Origin: Patulibacter sp. SYSU D01012
GTDB lineage: Bacteria > Actinomycetota > Thermoleophilia > Solirubrobacterales > Solirubrobacteraceae
DNA: 64,000 nucleotides
Direction: 5' to 3'
Assembly (NCBI RefSeq): GCF_017916475.1
Contig: NZ_JAFMTB010000001.1
Location: 868,001 to 932,000, forward strand
Under the pieces are notes generated by a model. The model made no database searches. It was given only the letters and a program-made list of their open reading frames with translations, and had not been told where the DNA came from. The translations under genes were made by a program, and so were the position numbers. This document shows, piece after piece, positions 8,265 through 16,777 of the stretch (position 1 is its first letter; every line of letters starts with the position of its first letter).

Positions 8265-9914
8265 GTGACCGCCTCCGTCGACGACCTGGCCCGCGACGTC
8301 CTCGGCATCGAGGAGCTGCGTCCCGAGCAGCGCGAGGCGCTGGACGCCGTCCTGGCCGGCCGCGACACGCTCGCGGTCATGGCCACCGGGTCGGGCAAGT
8401 CCGCGATCTACCAGCTGGCCGGGCTGAAGGCCGACGGGCCGACGATCGTCGTCTCGCCGCTCATCGCGCTGCAGCAGGACCAGGTGGAGGGGCTGGCCGA
8501 GGTGTCGGGCGACGCGGACCTGGCCGTCACCCTCAACTCGCAGATGGGCGCCCGGCAGCGCCGCGAGGCGCTCGAGGCGCTCGGCGACGGCCGCACCCGC
8601 TTCGTCCTGCTCGCGCCCGAGCAGCTGGCCAACGAGGAGGTCCTCGGCGAGCTGGCCGCCACCGGCCCGGCGCTGTTCGTCGTCGACGAGGCGCACTGCA
8701 TCTCGGAGTGGGGGCACGACTTCCGCCCGGACTACCTGCGGATGGGCGCCGCCCGCACCGCACTGGCCGGCGACCGCGGGCCGCAGGGCCTGCCGGTGCT
8801 GGCGCTCACCGCCACGGCCGCCCCGCCGGTGCGCGAGGAGATCATCGAGCGGCTGCACATGGAGGACCCGGCGATCGTCGTCGGCGACTTCGACCGTCCC
8901 GAGCTGTGGCTCGAGGTGCACCGCTTCGAGGAGGAGCGGGCGAAGGACGACGCGCTGCTCGAGACGGTCGAGGCGACCGACGGCGCCGGCCTGGTCTACG
9001 TCGCCACCCGCCGCGCGGCCGAGGAGATGGCGGAGGAGCTGCGCCGCCGCGGCGTCGACGCCCGCCACTACCACGGGGGCATGCCGAAGGGCGAGCGCGA
9101 GGAGGTCCTGCGCGCGTTCGTGGACGACGAGATCCGCGTCGTCGTCGCGACGATCGCCTTCGGGATGGGCGTCGACAAGCCCAACGTGCGCTTCGTGCTG
9201 CACCACTCCCCGTCCGCGTCGCTGGACTCGTACCTGCAGGAGGTCGGCCGCGCCGGCCGCGACGGCGAGCCCGCGCAGGCGGTCCTCTTCTACCGGCCGC
9301 AGGACCTGGGGCTGCGCAAGTTCCAGGCGGGCGGCGGGCAGGTCGAGGCCGACGAGATCGAGCGCGTCGCCACCGCGGTGACGTCGTACGGCGACGCCGT
9401 CGACCCGGCGCGGATCGTCGAGGAGCTCGACATGACCGCCTCGCGCGTGACCACCGCGATCAGCCGCCTGGAGGACGCCGGGGCCGTGGACGTGCTGCCC
9501 GACGGCGAGGTGCAGCCGCTCGCGACGCCGGACGACATCGAGCAGGCCGTGGAGGAGGCCGCCGAGGCCGGCGAGCAGCGCCACCAGTACGAGGAGTCGC
9601 GCCTGGCGATGATGCGCACCTACGCCGAGACGCGCGACTGCCGGCGCGAGGTGCTGCTGTCGTACTTCGGCCAGGAGTTCCACGGGCCGTGCGGGGCCTG
9701 CGACAACTGCGCCGAGGGCCGGGTGGACGAGGACGACGACACCCCGCGCCCGTTCCCCGTCGGGGCGCGCGTGCGTCACGGCGAGTGGGGGATCGGCGTG
9801 GTCCAGCGCTACGGCGAGGACCAGATGACGGTGCTCTTCGAGGACGCGGGCTACAAGACGCTCGGCGTCGACCTGGTCGTCGAGCGCGGGCTGCTCACCC
9901 CCGCCGAGGACTGA
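8265..9914 (+). CDS. recQ: RecQ-family ATP-dependent DNA helicase
   Basis: A 549-residue superfamily 2 helicase acting in recombination and repair. Walker A ATGSGKSAIYQLAG is near residue 42, DEAH with CISEWGHDFRPDY near residue 145, LALTATA (motif III) follows, and motif VI is QEVGRAGRDG. The zinc-binding region carries RDCRREVLLSYFG followed by CGACDNC. In place of an HRDC domain, the last 60 residues (VGARVRHGEWGIGVVQRY...) form a small barrel like the CarD/UvrD-type Tudor domains that bind RNA polymerase or nucleic acid. The GTG at 8265 is chosen because the conserved region starts there; a TACGGA hexamer lies 6 nt upstream. Confidence 0.93.
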   Translation: MTASVDDLARDVLGIEELRPEQREALDAVLAGRDTLAVMATGSGKSAIYQLAGLKADGPTIVVSPLIALQQDQVEGLAEVSGDADLAVTLNSQMGARQRREALEALGDGRTRFVLLAPEQLANEEVLGELAATGPALFVVDEAHCISEWGHDFRPDYLRMGAARTALAGDRGPQGLPVLALTATAAPPVREEIIERLHMEDPAIVVGDFDRPELWLEVHRFEEERAKDDALLETVEATDGAGLVYVATRRAAEEMAEELRRRGVDARHYHGGMPKGEREEVLRAFVDDEIRVVVATIAFGMGVDKPNVRFVLHHSPSASLDSYLQEVGRAGRDGEPAQAVLFYRPQDLGLRKFQAGGGQVEADEIERVATAVTSYGDAVDPARIVEELDMTASRVTTAISRLEDAGAVDVLPDGEVQPLATPDDIEQAVEEAAEAGEQRHQYEESRLAMMRTYAETRDCRREVLLSYFGQEFHGPCGACDNCAEGRVDEDDDTPRPFPVGARVRHGEWGIGVVQRYGEDQMTVLFEDAGYKTLGVDLVVERGLLTPAED

Positions 9915-9997
9915 TCCGCCCGGACGCGCATGGTCCGCGGGGGCGTCGGGTAGCCATGCGCGAGCAGGCACCCCGAACCCCCGGAAGGAGCCAGACC

Positions 9998-10516
9998 ATG
10001 GCCGACGATCAGGTCGAGCGGAAGCTCGTCGACTACATCGAGGACAACCACGCGATGGAGCGCAACGTCAAGCGCATGCTGGAGTCGATGATCTCCACGC
10101 AGAAGGACGAGCGGATCCTCGCGGACCTCAAGCACCACCACGAGGAGACGGACCGCCACATCGAGCTGCTCGAGGAGCGGCTCGCCGCCCACGGCAAGGG
10201 CGCCTCCACCCGCAAGGACCTGCAGGCCCTCGGCGGCGCCTTCGGCAAGGGGCTCGTCGACCTGTTCCGCGGCGACAAGGAGGGCAAGAACATGCGCGAC
10301 GCGTACGTGACCGAGCACCTCGAGATCGCCGCGTACCAGCTGCTCGAGCGCCTGGCCGACCGCGCCGGCGACGGCGAGACTGCCGCGGTCGCGCGGACCA
10401 TCCGCGCGGACGAGGAGGCCATGGCCCGCAAGATCGACCAGACGTGGGACATCGTGGTCGACCAGACGCTGAAGGACGAGGGCGTGCCGGTCGCCGGCGG
10501 CGCCCAGCAGGGCTGA
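9998..10516 (+). CDS. Ferritin-like DUF892 (YciE/YciF-type) protein
   Basis: A 172-residue four-helix-bundle protein. Helix 1 starts VERKLVDYIEDNHAMERNVKRM, and later helices carry HHHEETDRHIELLEERL and EHLEIAAYQLLERLA. The paired Glu and His residues fit the di-iron ferritin-like DUF892 group, which is linked to stress responses; enzymatic activity is unproven. The start is well defined by GGAAGGAG at 9983-9990, seven bases before the ATG, one of the strongest ribosome-binding sites in the window. Two hairpins follow the gene. Confidence 0.85.
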   Translation: MADDQVERKLVDYIEDNHAMERNVKRMLESMISTQKDERILADLKHHHEETDRHIELLEERLAAHGKGASTRKDLQALGGAFGKGLVDLFRGDKEGKNMRDAYVTEHLEIAAYQLLERLADRAGDGETAAVARTIRADEEAMARKIDQTWDIVVDQTLKDEGVPVAGGAQQG

Positions 10517-10582
10517 GGCCGGCCGTCGCCCTCGCCGGCCACGGCCCTGTTCCGACCGCGCGTCCCCGCGGCCGGGGCCACG

Positions 10583-10606
10583 AAGGGGCGCCCTCGGGCG
10601 TCCCTT
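10583..10606 (+). terminator. Hairpin terminator after the DUF892 gene
   Basis: Arms AAGGGGCGCC and GGCGTCCCTT (one G-T wobble) enclose the tetraloop CTCG, ending in two Ts. It lies 67 nt after the stop of the ferritin-like gene. Confidence 0.55.
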
Positions 10607-10634
10607 CCGCGTTCGGCCGCGCGGGAACGCGAGA

Positions 10635-10660
10635 GCGCCCCGCCGGGGTCGGCGGGGCGC
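10635..10660. terminator. Perfect 10-bp hairpin between convergent genes
   Basis: GCGCCCCGCC and GGCGGGGCGC pair perfectly around a six-base loop. It lies 27 bases beyond the end of the TasA-like gene on the minus strand and could terminate transcription from both sides. It has no T tract, as is common in GC-rich actinobacteria. Confidence 0.6.
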
Positions 10661-10686
10661 GGCGCGTCAGCGGGTGCTGCGGAGGA

Positions 10687-11214
10687 TCAGGCGGTGGGGG
10701 TGGCGGTCCACTCCAGGTCGCTCGTCGCGCTCTTGCCCTGGTCGGCGTTCGGCGCCGACGTGGCGAGCGTGACGGTGACGCGGTAGGTGTGGGCCTCGCC
10801 GGCCGCGAAGGAGCCGAGCGTCTTGCTGCCGAGGCCGCCGAGGTCGCCGGTGTAGACCGTCTTCGGCGCGGAGGCGACGGTGACGTCCTCGATCTTCAGC
10901 GCGAGCGAGCCGGCGGAGAAGCCGTTCTGCGCGTTGGTCTCCGCCAGCTTGAAGTCGCCGGCGAGAGTGCCGGTGTTCTTGATCGTGACCTCGCCGGTCT
11001 TCGTGTCGCCGGGCTTGAGGTTCGCGCCCGTGACGACCGCGGCGCCGTCCTTGGAGTTGCTCTGCAGGAGGGTGCCCGAGGTGAAGGTGTTGGCGGCGTT
11101 GGCGGTCTTCGAGGTGAAGGTCGCGCCGGAGCCGACGGCCACGCCGGCGGCGGCGAGGACCATCGTCAGGGTGGCGATCAGGCGGCGGGGGTGACGGAGC
11201 AGGGCGGTCAGCAT
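10687..11214 (-). CDS. TasA/CalY-like secreted surface protein
   Basis: A 175-residue exported protein. The signal peptide is RHPRRLIATLTMVLAAAGVAVG (positively charged n-region, hydrophobic core). The mature start ATFTSKTANAANTFTSGTL is the motif of SipW-dependent TasA/camelysin-type proteins, and the rest is a beta-rich jelly-roll with GDTKTGEVTIKNTG. In Bacillus such proteins form biofilm fibres; no companion SipW-type signal peptidase gene is in the window. GAGGAC about 10 nt upstream of the ATG may be the ribosome-binding site. The divergent neighbour begins 300 bases away. Confidence 0.8.
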   Translation of the reverse strand: MLTALLRHPRRLIATLTMVLAAAGVAVGSGATFTSKTANAANTFTSGTLLQSNSKDGAAVVTGANLKPGDTKTGEVTIKNTGTLAGDFKLAETNAQNGFSAGSLALKIEDVTVASAPKTVYTGDLGGLGSKTLGSFAAGEAHTYRVTVTLATSAPNADQGKSATSDLEWTATPTA

Positions 11215-11503
11215 GGGGATGGGTCCTCGGTGCGGGGTGCGGGGGAGATCGGGGCCGGCGCGGTGGGCGCTGCGGCCATGGACGGGAGGATGCGCCCGGC
11301 CGGTCGCAGCCTCGCGTCGCCGTCGTGTCGTCTCCGTATCGGCGTTTCGCAACGCTCGCGGCCCGGTCCGCCGCGCCCGACGCGTGGCGCCGGCGAGCGC
11401 GAGGGGCGCGATTCGCCCGGGGGCTGCAGGTCTCGGGACCCCGCCGCTGAGGCTCCGCGCGTCGCGTCCGGCGCGCGCCTGCGTCGGGCGGGGCGCGGGC
11501 GGG
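11215..11503. other. Intergenic region between divergent genes
   Basis: About 300 bases separate the TasA-like gene and the divergent carboxymuconolactone-decarboxylase-like gene. No gene, operator palindrome or repeat stands out. It is slightly less GC-extreme around 11330-11350. Confidence 0.5.
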
Positions 11504-11509
11504 TACCGT
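11504..11509 (+). promoter_or_regulatory. -10-like hexamer TACCGT, leaderless-type
   Basis: TACCGT lies 6 nt upstream of the ATG at 11516 of the carboxymuconolactone-decarboxylase-like gene. Confidence 0.45.
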
Positions 11510-11515
11510 CGGCCC

Positions 11516-12229
11516 ATGACCGGCTCGCCGCCCGACGCTCCCGACCCCGCGGCGGCCGGCGATCCCGGCGCGTCGCCCGACGGGCCGGGCCCCGCCGTGG
11601 CCGGCGACCCCGGCACGTCGCCCCACGTTCCGGGCCCCGCCGTGACGGGCGACCCCGCGGCAGCGCTGCCGCCGCGGATCCCGCCCGGCGGTGTGCGCGC
11701 GATCGGCGTGCGGGGCGCGGTCACCGTCCGCGCGCTCGGTCTGGCGATGGGCACGGCGCGGCCCAACCTGTTCGCGACGGTCGCCCGCCACCCGCGGCTG
11801 TTCCGCGGCTGGCTGCGCTTCGCGGCGCGCCTGATGCCGCGGGGCCGCCTGCGCCGCCGCGACACCGAGCTGGTGATCCTGCGCGTCGCGCACCTGCGCG
11901 GGTCCACGTACGAGCTGGAGCACCACGAGCGCCTGGGCCGCCATGCGGGGCTGACGGAGGACGAGCTGCTGCGCGTCGTCGCCGGCCCGGCCGCCCCGGG
12001 CTGGAACGACCGGGACCGCGCGCTGCTCCTCGCCGCGGAGGACCTCGTCCTGGCCGGCGACCTCGACGACGACACCTGGTCGCTGCTGCGGTCCCACCTG
12101 GACGAGGCGGAGGCGATCGAGCTGCTCTTCCTCGTCGGCCACTACGACCTGCTGGCGACGGTCATCCGCACGCTGCGGATCGCCCCGGACCACCCGGGCC
12201 CGCTGCCGCGGGCACTGCGGCGCCGGTAG
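11516..12229 (+). CDS. Carboxymuconolactone decarboxylase-like (AhpD-fold) protein
   Basis: A 237-residue protein. The first 55 residues are a disordered region of imperfect repeats (AGDPGASPDGPGPAVAGDPG pattern). The core has LRRRDTELVILRVAHLRGSTYELEHHERLGRHAGL, which matches the CMD fold; the usual CxxxH redox pair is replaced by STYELEHH, so peroxidase activity through that cysteine pair is unlikely. Related proteins of this subgroup are annotated as carboxymuconolactone decarboxylases without biochemical proof. The gene converges with a glycosidase gene, and two palindromic repeat units lie between them. Confidence 0.8.
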   Translation: MTGSPPDAPDPAAAGDPGASPDGPGPAVAGDPGTSPHVPGPAVTGDPAAALPPRIPPGGVRAIGVRGAVTVRALGLAMGTARPNLFATVARHPRLFRGWLRFAARLMPRGRLRRRDTELVILRVAHLRGSTYELEHHERLGRHAGLTEDELLRVVAGPAAPGWNDRDRALLLAAEDLVLAGDLDDDTWSLLRSHLDEAEAIELLFLVGHYDLLATVIRTLRIAPDHPGPLPRALRRR

Positions 12230-12270
12230 GGCGCGGGGCGCCTGGAAGGGCCGGCGGCGCCGGGCGCCGG

Positions 12271-12381
12271 GTGTCGGATCGTCGTCGCCCTCCGACCACG
12301 ATCCGACACAGGACCCGGTCTCGCGCCCCCGGCCGCCCCCGCGTGTCGGATCACCGTCGCCCTGCGACGACGATCCGACAC
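12271..12381. repeat. Two tandem palindromic-arm repeat units (family GTGTCGGATC)
   Basis: Two 39-bp units at 12271-12309 and 12343-12381, 72 bp apart. Each has the perfect inverted arms GTGTCGGATC and GATCCGACAC around a 19-nt centre and is followed by AGGACCC. They lie between convergent genes, where they could act as a terminator. The same arm family occurs three times at 14810-14988. Confidence 0.85.
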
Positions 12382-12399
12382 AGGACCCCGCCCGGCCCC

Positions 12400-14550
12400 T
12401 CAGATCGCCCGGTCGAGCCCCTCGACCCTCACGTCCCAGTCGCGCGGGAAGCCCGGGGCGTGGCCCTCGCTGCCGTCCCACCCGCGGGCCATGAGCGCCA
12501 CCGCGTAGAGCAGGCCGCCGGACGCCGGGAAGTACGGGACCGGCACGCTGCTGCCACCGGTCGGCATCCCGTTGTCGCGGAACCGGAACTGGTCGTGCAG
12601 GAGCAGCTCGACGGCGCGCTCGGGGCGGCCCAGGCGGGCGGCGTTCATCGCCATCATCGGGAAGTCCCAGCCCCACATCTCGTCGAGCTTCCAGACCGCG
12701 TCGATCTTGTCGGTCGTGCGGGCCGCCACCTTCGGGTCCACGCCGTCGCCCGGCAGCCAGCCGAGGATGCCGGTCAGCGCCGGGTGCTCGAAGTTGAACT
12801 TCGACCACATGTCCTGCACGCCCTCGTACAGGACGTAGCGACCGTCCTCCTGGGGCAGCGGCGCCAGCCCGTCCAGGACGCGCTGCCACCGCGGGTGCGG
12901 CTTCATCCCCAGGCGCCGGCGCCACTCCTGGGCCAGCCGCAGGCCGAAGCGCCAGTAGGAGAGCTCGAACGCCGGGTTCTTCGTCTCCTTCGGCTTCGTG
13001 TTCTCGGACACCGGGTAGAGCGGCGGGCCGAGGACGTACTCGCCGTCCTCGCGGTGGGCGAACGACGCCATGAAGTCGGCGGTCGCGAAGACGACGTCCC
13101 GCCAGCGCAGCAGCGTGCGCCGGCCCGGGTGCGCGCGGTGGTCGAGCTCGGCGAAGAAGATCGGGTGCGGCTGCTGCCAGATCAGGGTGGCGTTGATCTC
13201 GCCCGGCGCCTGGGCGCCGCTGGGATCGGTCATCTTCGGCCAGCGGGCGCCGCGGTAGCCCTGGTCGCGCGCCAGCGCGCGGGCCTTCGGCAGGAAGCGG
13301 TCGTAGACGTCGAGGCTGCGGCGCAGCAGCGGCCAGCGGTTCCACAGCGCGAAGTGCGCGCCGTGCCACCAGTACATCTCCATGTGGAACTTGCCGTACC
13401 AGCCGTCGTTCGCCAGCCCCGACTCCTGCGGCGGGGTGGACCCGGCGCCGTTGACCGCGGTCAGGTACTGGCTGAGCACGATCCGGCGCTCGAGCTCCTT
13501 CCAGCGCCGGTCCCGGCTGCCGGACAGGTCGATCGCGCCGCCCGAGCGCCAGAACCGCGGCCAGCGCGCGGCCGACGCCCGGGCGACCGCGGCGGCCTCG
13601 GGCACGTCACGCTCGGCGGTGCGGGAGAAGAGGGCGGTCAGGCGGAGCTTCGCGCCCGTGCCGGTGACGACGTAGCGGTGCCGCGCGTCGCCGTCCCGCG
13701 CGACGGTGCCGCCGGCCTGCCAGCGCAGGCCGACGTGGTACGTCAGATCGTCCATCGCGTGCGTGATCCGCGCGCTACGGCGCCCGTCCCCGACGCGGCC
13801 GAGCGTCGACGCGTGCGCGTCCGGCCGGTCGTAGGCGCCGACGGCGGGGGCCGCGAACTTGAGCTTGCTGCTCTCGCCGCTCGTGTACGGCAGCTCCAGG
13901 AACACCCGCAGGCGGTCCTGGGCGATCAGCCGCGAGTCGATCCGCACCGCGAGCGCGTCGACGTGCGGGTGACACGACGTCTCGACCCGTACGGTCTCGC
14001 CGTCCAGGCGGAACGTGCTGGTGAGCACGCCGGTCCACAGGTCCAGCCGCTGCTCGCGGTGGGTGAGGTCGTCCTCGGTGGCGGGGCGCCCCGCCTTCGT
14101 GGTCAGCACCAGGCCGACCCGCCCGAGGTTGGCGCGGTTCGGCGAGCCGATCAGCCACTGCGAGATCGCGGGGTGCGCGGGATCCGGCATCGCGTACCGG
14201 ACGGGACGGCCGTGGGTGTCCCACGTCTGGCCCTGGAAGTCGCTGGGCTTCGTGCCCGCGGGGAGCGGATCGCGGTGCCAGCCCCAGTCCGAGAGCGTGG
14301 CGTAGGCCTGGAACGTCTGCAGGCCTGTGACGTCGGCGCCGAAGGCGAACCGGCCGTTGCCGACCTGCAGCGGCGTCTCGGGATCGCTCTTCCGCCGCAC
14401 GACCGCGTGCCGGGCGACCACGGCCCGCCGGTCGATCCGGTCGTCCCGGCCGCGCTCGCGCGTCGCGGCGCGGGCCGGAGTCGTGCCGAGCAGCGCGCCG
14501 CCGGCCGCCACCGCGGCGGTGCCCTTGGTGAAGCTCCGTCGGTCCATCAT
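12400..14550 (-). CDS. Tat-exported six-hairpin glycosidase
   Basis: A 716-residue protein. A twin-arginine signal, DRRSFTKGTAAVAAGGALLG, starts at residue 3, followed by an Ala-X-Ala-like cleavage region. The N-terminal domain (about residues 55-330) is a beta-sandwich, and the C-terminal region (about 340-690) carries helices with motifs such as NATLIWQQPHP and WGWDFPMMAMNAARLGRPE, resembling the (alpha/alpha)6 barrel of GH65/GH95-like enzymes. It likely hydrolyses a polysaccharide or glycoside outside the cell; the family could not be fixed. A strong GAGGAGGT lies 6 nt before the first of two adjacent ATGs. No linked transporter is present. Confidence 0.8.
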   Translation of the reverse strand: MMDRRSFTKGTAAVAAGGALLGTTPARAATRERGRDDRIDRRAVVARHAVVRRKSDPETPLQVGNGRFAFGADVTGLQTFQAYATLSDWGWHRDPLPAGTKPSDFQGQTWDTHGRPVRYAMPDPAHPAISQWLIGSPNRANLGRVGLVLTTKAGRPATEDDLTHREQRLDLWTGVLTSTFRLDGETVRVETSCHPHVDALAVRIDSRLIAQDRLRVFLELPYTSGESSKLKFAAPAVGAYDRPDAHASTLGRVGDGRRSARITHAMDDLTYHVGLRWQAGGTVARDGDARHRYVVTGTGAKLRLTALFSRTAERDVPEAAAVARASAARWPRFWRSGGAIDLSGSRDRRWKELERRIVLSQYLTAVNGAGSTPPQESGLANDGWYGKFHMEMYWWHGAHFALWNRWPLLRRSLDVYDRFLPKARALARDQGYRGARWPKMTDPSGAQAPGEINATLIWQQPHPIFFAELDHRAHPGRRTLLRWRDVVFATADFMASFAHREDGEYVLGPPLYPVSENTKPKETKNPAFELSYWRFGLRLAQEWRRRLGMKPHPRWQRVLDGLAPLPQEDGRYVLYEGVQDMWSKFNFEHPALTGILGWLPGDGVDPKVAARTTDKIDAVWKLDEMWGWDFPMMAMNAARLGRPERAVELLLHDQFRFRDNGMPTGGSSVPVPYFPASGGLLYAVALMARGWDGSEGHAPGFPRDWDVRVEGLDRAI

Positions 14551-15029
14551 CGTCGTACCTCCTCGGGGGATCGCCGCGCCGCTCGGAGGGCGCGGCCGCA
14601 GCCCGGCCGCTCTGTGCGGGCGGTCACGGTCTGCGTGGTCGACGGTAGTCGGTCGTGGTCGTTCTCGTCGACCCGACGTTTGGTGGTGGTTGAACGTGGT
14701 CGTTCGGCCGGGGGGCGGCGGGGCGGGGCGGGGAGCGTTCCGTCTGCGGGGCCGAGCCGGCGGTGGCTGGCGGGGCGAACGCCGGGGGCCGGCCGGCGGG
14801 CGGCGTTGCGTTCCGGATCACCCACCTCCTGCCGCGGCGATCCGACACACGACCTCACACCGCAGCCGCCCGGCAACGCGTCCCGGATCACCCACGCCCT
14901 GCCGGGGCGATCCGACACACGACCCCGCACCGCGGCCGGCCGGCATCACGTGTCGAATCGCCCACGCCCTGCCGCGGCGATCCGACACACGACCCCGCGC
15001 CCCGGCCCGCGCCCCGCCGCTCGTCCCCC
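14551..15029. other. Intergenic region with tandem palindromic repeats
   Basis: A 479-base gap between the start of the glycosidase gene and the end of the UBP zinc-finger gene, both on the minus strand. Bases 14640-14720 are less GC-rich, with GGTCGTGGTCGTTCTCG and several GTGGT repeats, and may hold the glycosidase promoter. Bases 14810-14998 hold three repeat units. No coding sequence is supported. Confidence 0.6.
14810..14988. repeat. Three tandem palindromic-arm repeat units, 70-bp period
   Basis: Units at 14810-14848, 14880-14918 and 14950-14988. Right arms are identical (GATCCGACAC). Left arms are GTTCCGGATC, GTCCCGGATC and GTGTCGAATC, so each has one or two mismatches to the perfect arm seen at 12271. 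The centre is again 19 nt, and each unit is followed by ACGACC and then a similar linker. The array lies downstream of the UBP zinc-finger operon. Confidence 0.85.
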
Positions 15030-15344
15030 TCAGCCGCCCAGCGGCGACGGCGGGATCCGCGTCTGCCCGTGCACCTGCGGCAGGCCCAGGCCGACCTGGT
15101 CGACGTAGCACCAGGACCACGTCTCGCCCGGCTCGATCGAGCGGACGATGGGGTGGCCGGTGCCGGTCGCGTGGGCGGTGGCGTGGCGGTTGGGCGAGTC
15201 GTCGCAGCAGCCGACGTGCCCGCACTCCAGGCACAGGCGCAGGTGCAGCCAGGGGCTGCCGACGCGCAGGCAGTCCTCGCAGCCCGCCACCTCGGGCGGC
15301 AGCTCGGTGACGAGGACGTGGTCGGTGTGGGTGCAGCGGGCCAT
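15030..15344 (-). CDS. UBP-type zinc-finger protein
   Basis: A 104-residue protein consisting almost entirely of one UBP-type (ubiquitin-binding) zinc finger. Candidate ligands are C4, H6, C22, C25, C38, C41, C46, H58 and H64, and the segment GHPIVRSIEPGETWSWCYVD corresponds to the end of the domain. In eukaryotes this domain binds the free C-terminal Gly-Gly of ubiquitin. Here the Arg-Tyr pair after the CG of HDAC6-type fingers appears to be replaced by acidic residues, so the ligand is probably different. The protein itself ends PLGG. It lies 14 bases after the histidine kinase gene, with GGGAG before its ATG, as the third gene of an operon. Confidence 0.88.
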   Translation of the reverse strand: MARCTHTDHVLVTELPPEVAGCEDCLRVGSPWLHLRLCLECGHVGCCDDSPNRHATAHATGTGHPIVRSIEPGETWSWCYVDQVGLGLPQVHGQTRIPPSPLGG

Positions 15345-15358
15345 GGGGGACTCCCGGG

Positions 15359-16777
15359 TCAGCGGCCGCCGATGGGCAGGCGGACGTGGAAGACGGTGCG
15401 GCCGGGCTCCGTGTCGACGGACAGGGATCCGGCGTGCCGCTCGGCGACGATCCGCCAGGCGGTCGAGAGGCCCAGCCCGGTCCCGCGGCCGACCTCCTTC
15501 GTGGTGAAGAACGCGTCGAAGATCCGGTCGCGGACGTCGGCGGGGATGCCGGGGCCGTCGTCCTCGATCGCGACGACGGCGCAGCCCTCGTCGCGGCACG
15601 TGCGGACGGTGATGGTGCCGCCGCCGTCGGGGCGCGCCTCGGCCAGCGCGTCGATCGCGTTGGCGATCAGGTTCGTCCACACCTGGTTCAGCTCGGACCC
15701 GCTGCCCGACACGTTCGGCAGCTCGCGGTCGTAGTCGCGCACGACGGTGATCCCGGCGTGGCGGAGCTTGTGGCCCAGCACGACGAGCGTCGTCTCCAGG
15801 CCCTCGTTCAGGTCGACCTCGACGGTCTCGCCGTGGTCGAGGTACGCGTACGACTTCACCGCGCCGACGAGCTCGGACACGCGGCCGACGGACTCGCGCA
15901 CCTCGGACACGAGCGCGCGCGAGGTGATCGCCGCGGCCACCCACGCGACGGCGGCGTCCAGCGCCGGGCCGGCGAGCGCGGCGGCGCGGTCGATCCATGC
16001 GGCGTCGACGCCGGCGCGGGCGAGCGGCTCGGCGTGGCGCCACGCCTCGGCGACGCCGCGCGCCTCGAGCAGGTCGAGCACCTCGTCCTCGGCGTCGGCG
16101 GCGTCGAGGGCGTCGAGCGCGGTGCGGCTCTCGGCCACCGCGATCGCCCGGTCGTGCAGCTCGACGAGCCCCATCGCCGCCTCGCGCTCCACCCCGGCGT
16201 GCACGAAGCGGGAGAGCGCGCTCGAGACCGACCGCAGCGTCTCGTCGAGCTGCGTCGCCGCGCTCTGCGCCGCGGCGGCCGGGTTGTTCAGCTCGTGCGC
16301 CAGCCCGGCCGCCATCGTGCCGAGCGACGCCAGGCGCTCGCGGTCCTGCTCCATCGCCGTCAGCCGCGAGACGACCGGGGCGATCGCGTTGATGACCTTG
16401 GAGTGGACCGGGGGATGGGCGAAGGCGAGGCGGCGGAAGTCGGCCCCGGTCACCGTGGCCACCCGCATCCCGGTCTCGGCGGTCATCCGCACGCCGTACG
16501 GCTGGTCGGTGAGCACCGCGATCGCGCCGATCCACGTCGGCGCCTCGTGGGTGCTGACCGGGTCGGCGCGGTCGCCGTCCACCAGGTAGGCGCGGGCGCT
16601 GCCGGTCAGCAGGAACGTGACGCCCGTCGGCACGCCGGTGGTGTCGGCCAGCTTCTCGCCCGGCGCGACGTCGCGCACCCGCGAGACGGCCAGCCACTCG
16701 CCCAGCTCGTCGTCCGTCAGCCCGTCGAACAGGTCGAGCGCGCGCAGCTCGTCGAGCGTCAGCGGCGGGGCGCTCAT
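15359..16777 (-). CDS. Soluble sensor histidine kinase with cyclic-nucleotide-type sensor domain
   Basis: A 472-residue histidine kinase without membrane segments. Residues 1-140 form a cyclic-nucleotide-binding-like jelly roll (LFDGLTDDELGEWLAVSRVR... TFLLTGSARAYLVDGDR). The phosphoacceptor is the His of AHELNNP (about residue 170). The ATPase domain has the N box WTNLIANAIDAL, G1 EDDGPGIP and G2 GTGLGLSTAW. An atypically long Ala-rich helical insert sits between the His box and the ATPase domain. Its ATG overlaps the TGA of the upstream REC-reductase gene by four bases (ATGA), making that protein its likely phosphorylation partner. The signal is unknown. Confidence 0.9.
   Translation of the reverse strand: MSAPPLTLDELRALDLFDGLTDDELGEWLAVSRVRDVAPGEKLADTTGVPTGVTFLLTGSARAYLVDGDRADPVSTHEAPTWIGAIAVLTDQPYGVRMTAETGMRVATVTGADFRRLAFAHPPVHSKVINAIAPVVSRLTAMEQDRERLASLGTMAAGLAHELNNPAAAAQSAATQLDETLRSVSSALSRFVHAGVEREAAMGLVELHDRAIAVAESRTALDALDAADAEDEVLDLLEARGVAEAWRHAEPLARAGVDAAWIDRAAALAGPALDAAVAWVAAAITSRALVSEVRESVGRVSELVGAVKSYAYLDHGETVEVDLNEGLETTLVVLGHKLRHAGITVVRDYDRELPNVSGSGSELNQVWTNLIANAIDALAEARPDGGGTITVRTCRDEGCAVVAIEDDGPGIPADVRDRIFDAFFTTKEVGRGTGLGLSTAWRIVAERHAGSLSVDTEPGRTVFHVRLPIGGR

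Noticed and set aside
10444-15108. A 1554-codon open frame on the plus strand
   Set aside because: It is antisense to the TasA-like and glycosidase genes and has no domain; composition is that of a shadow frame.
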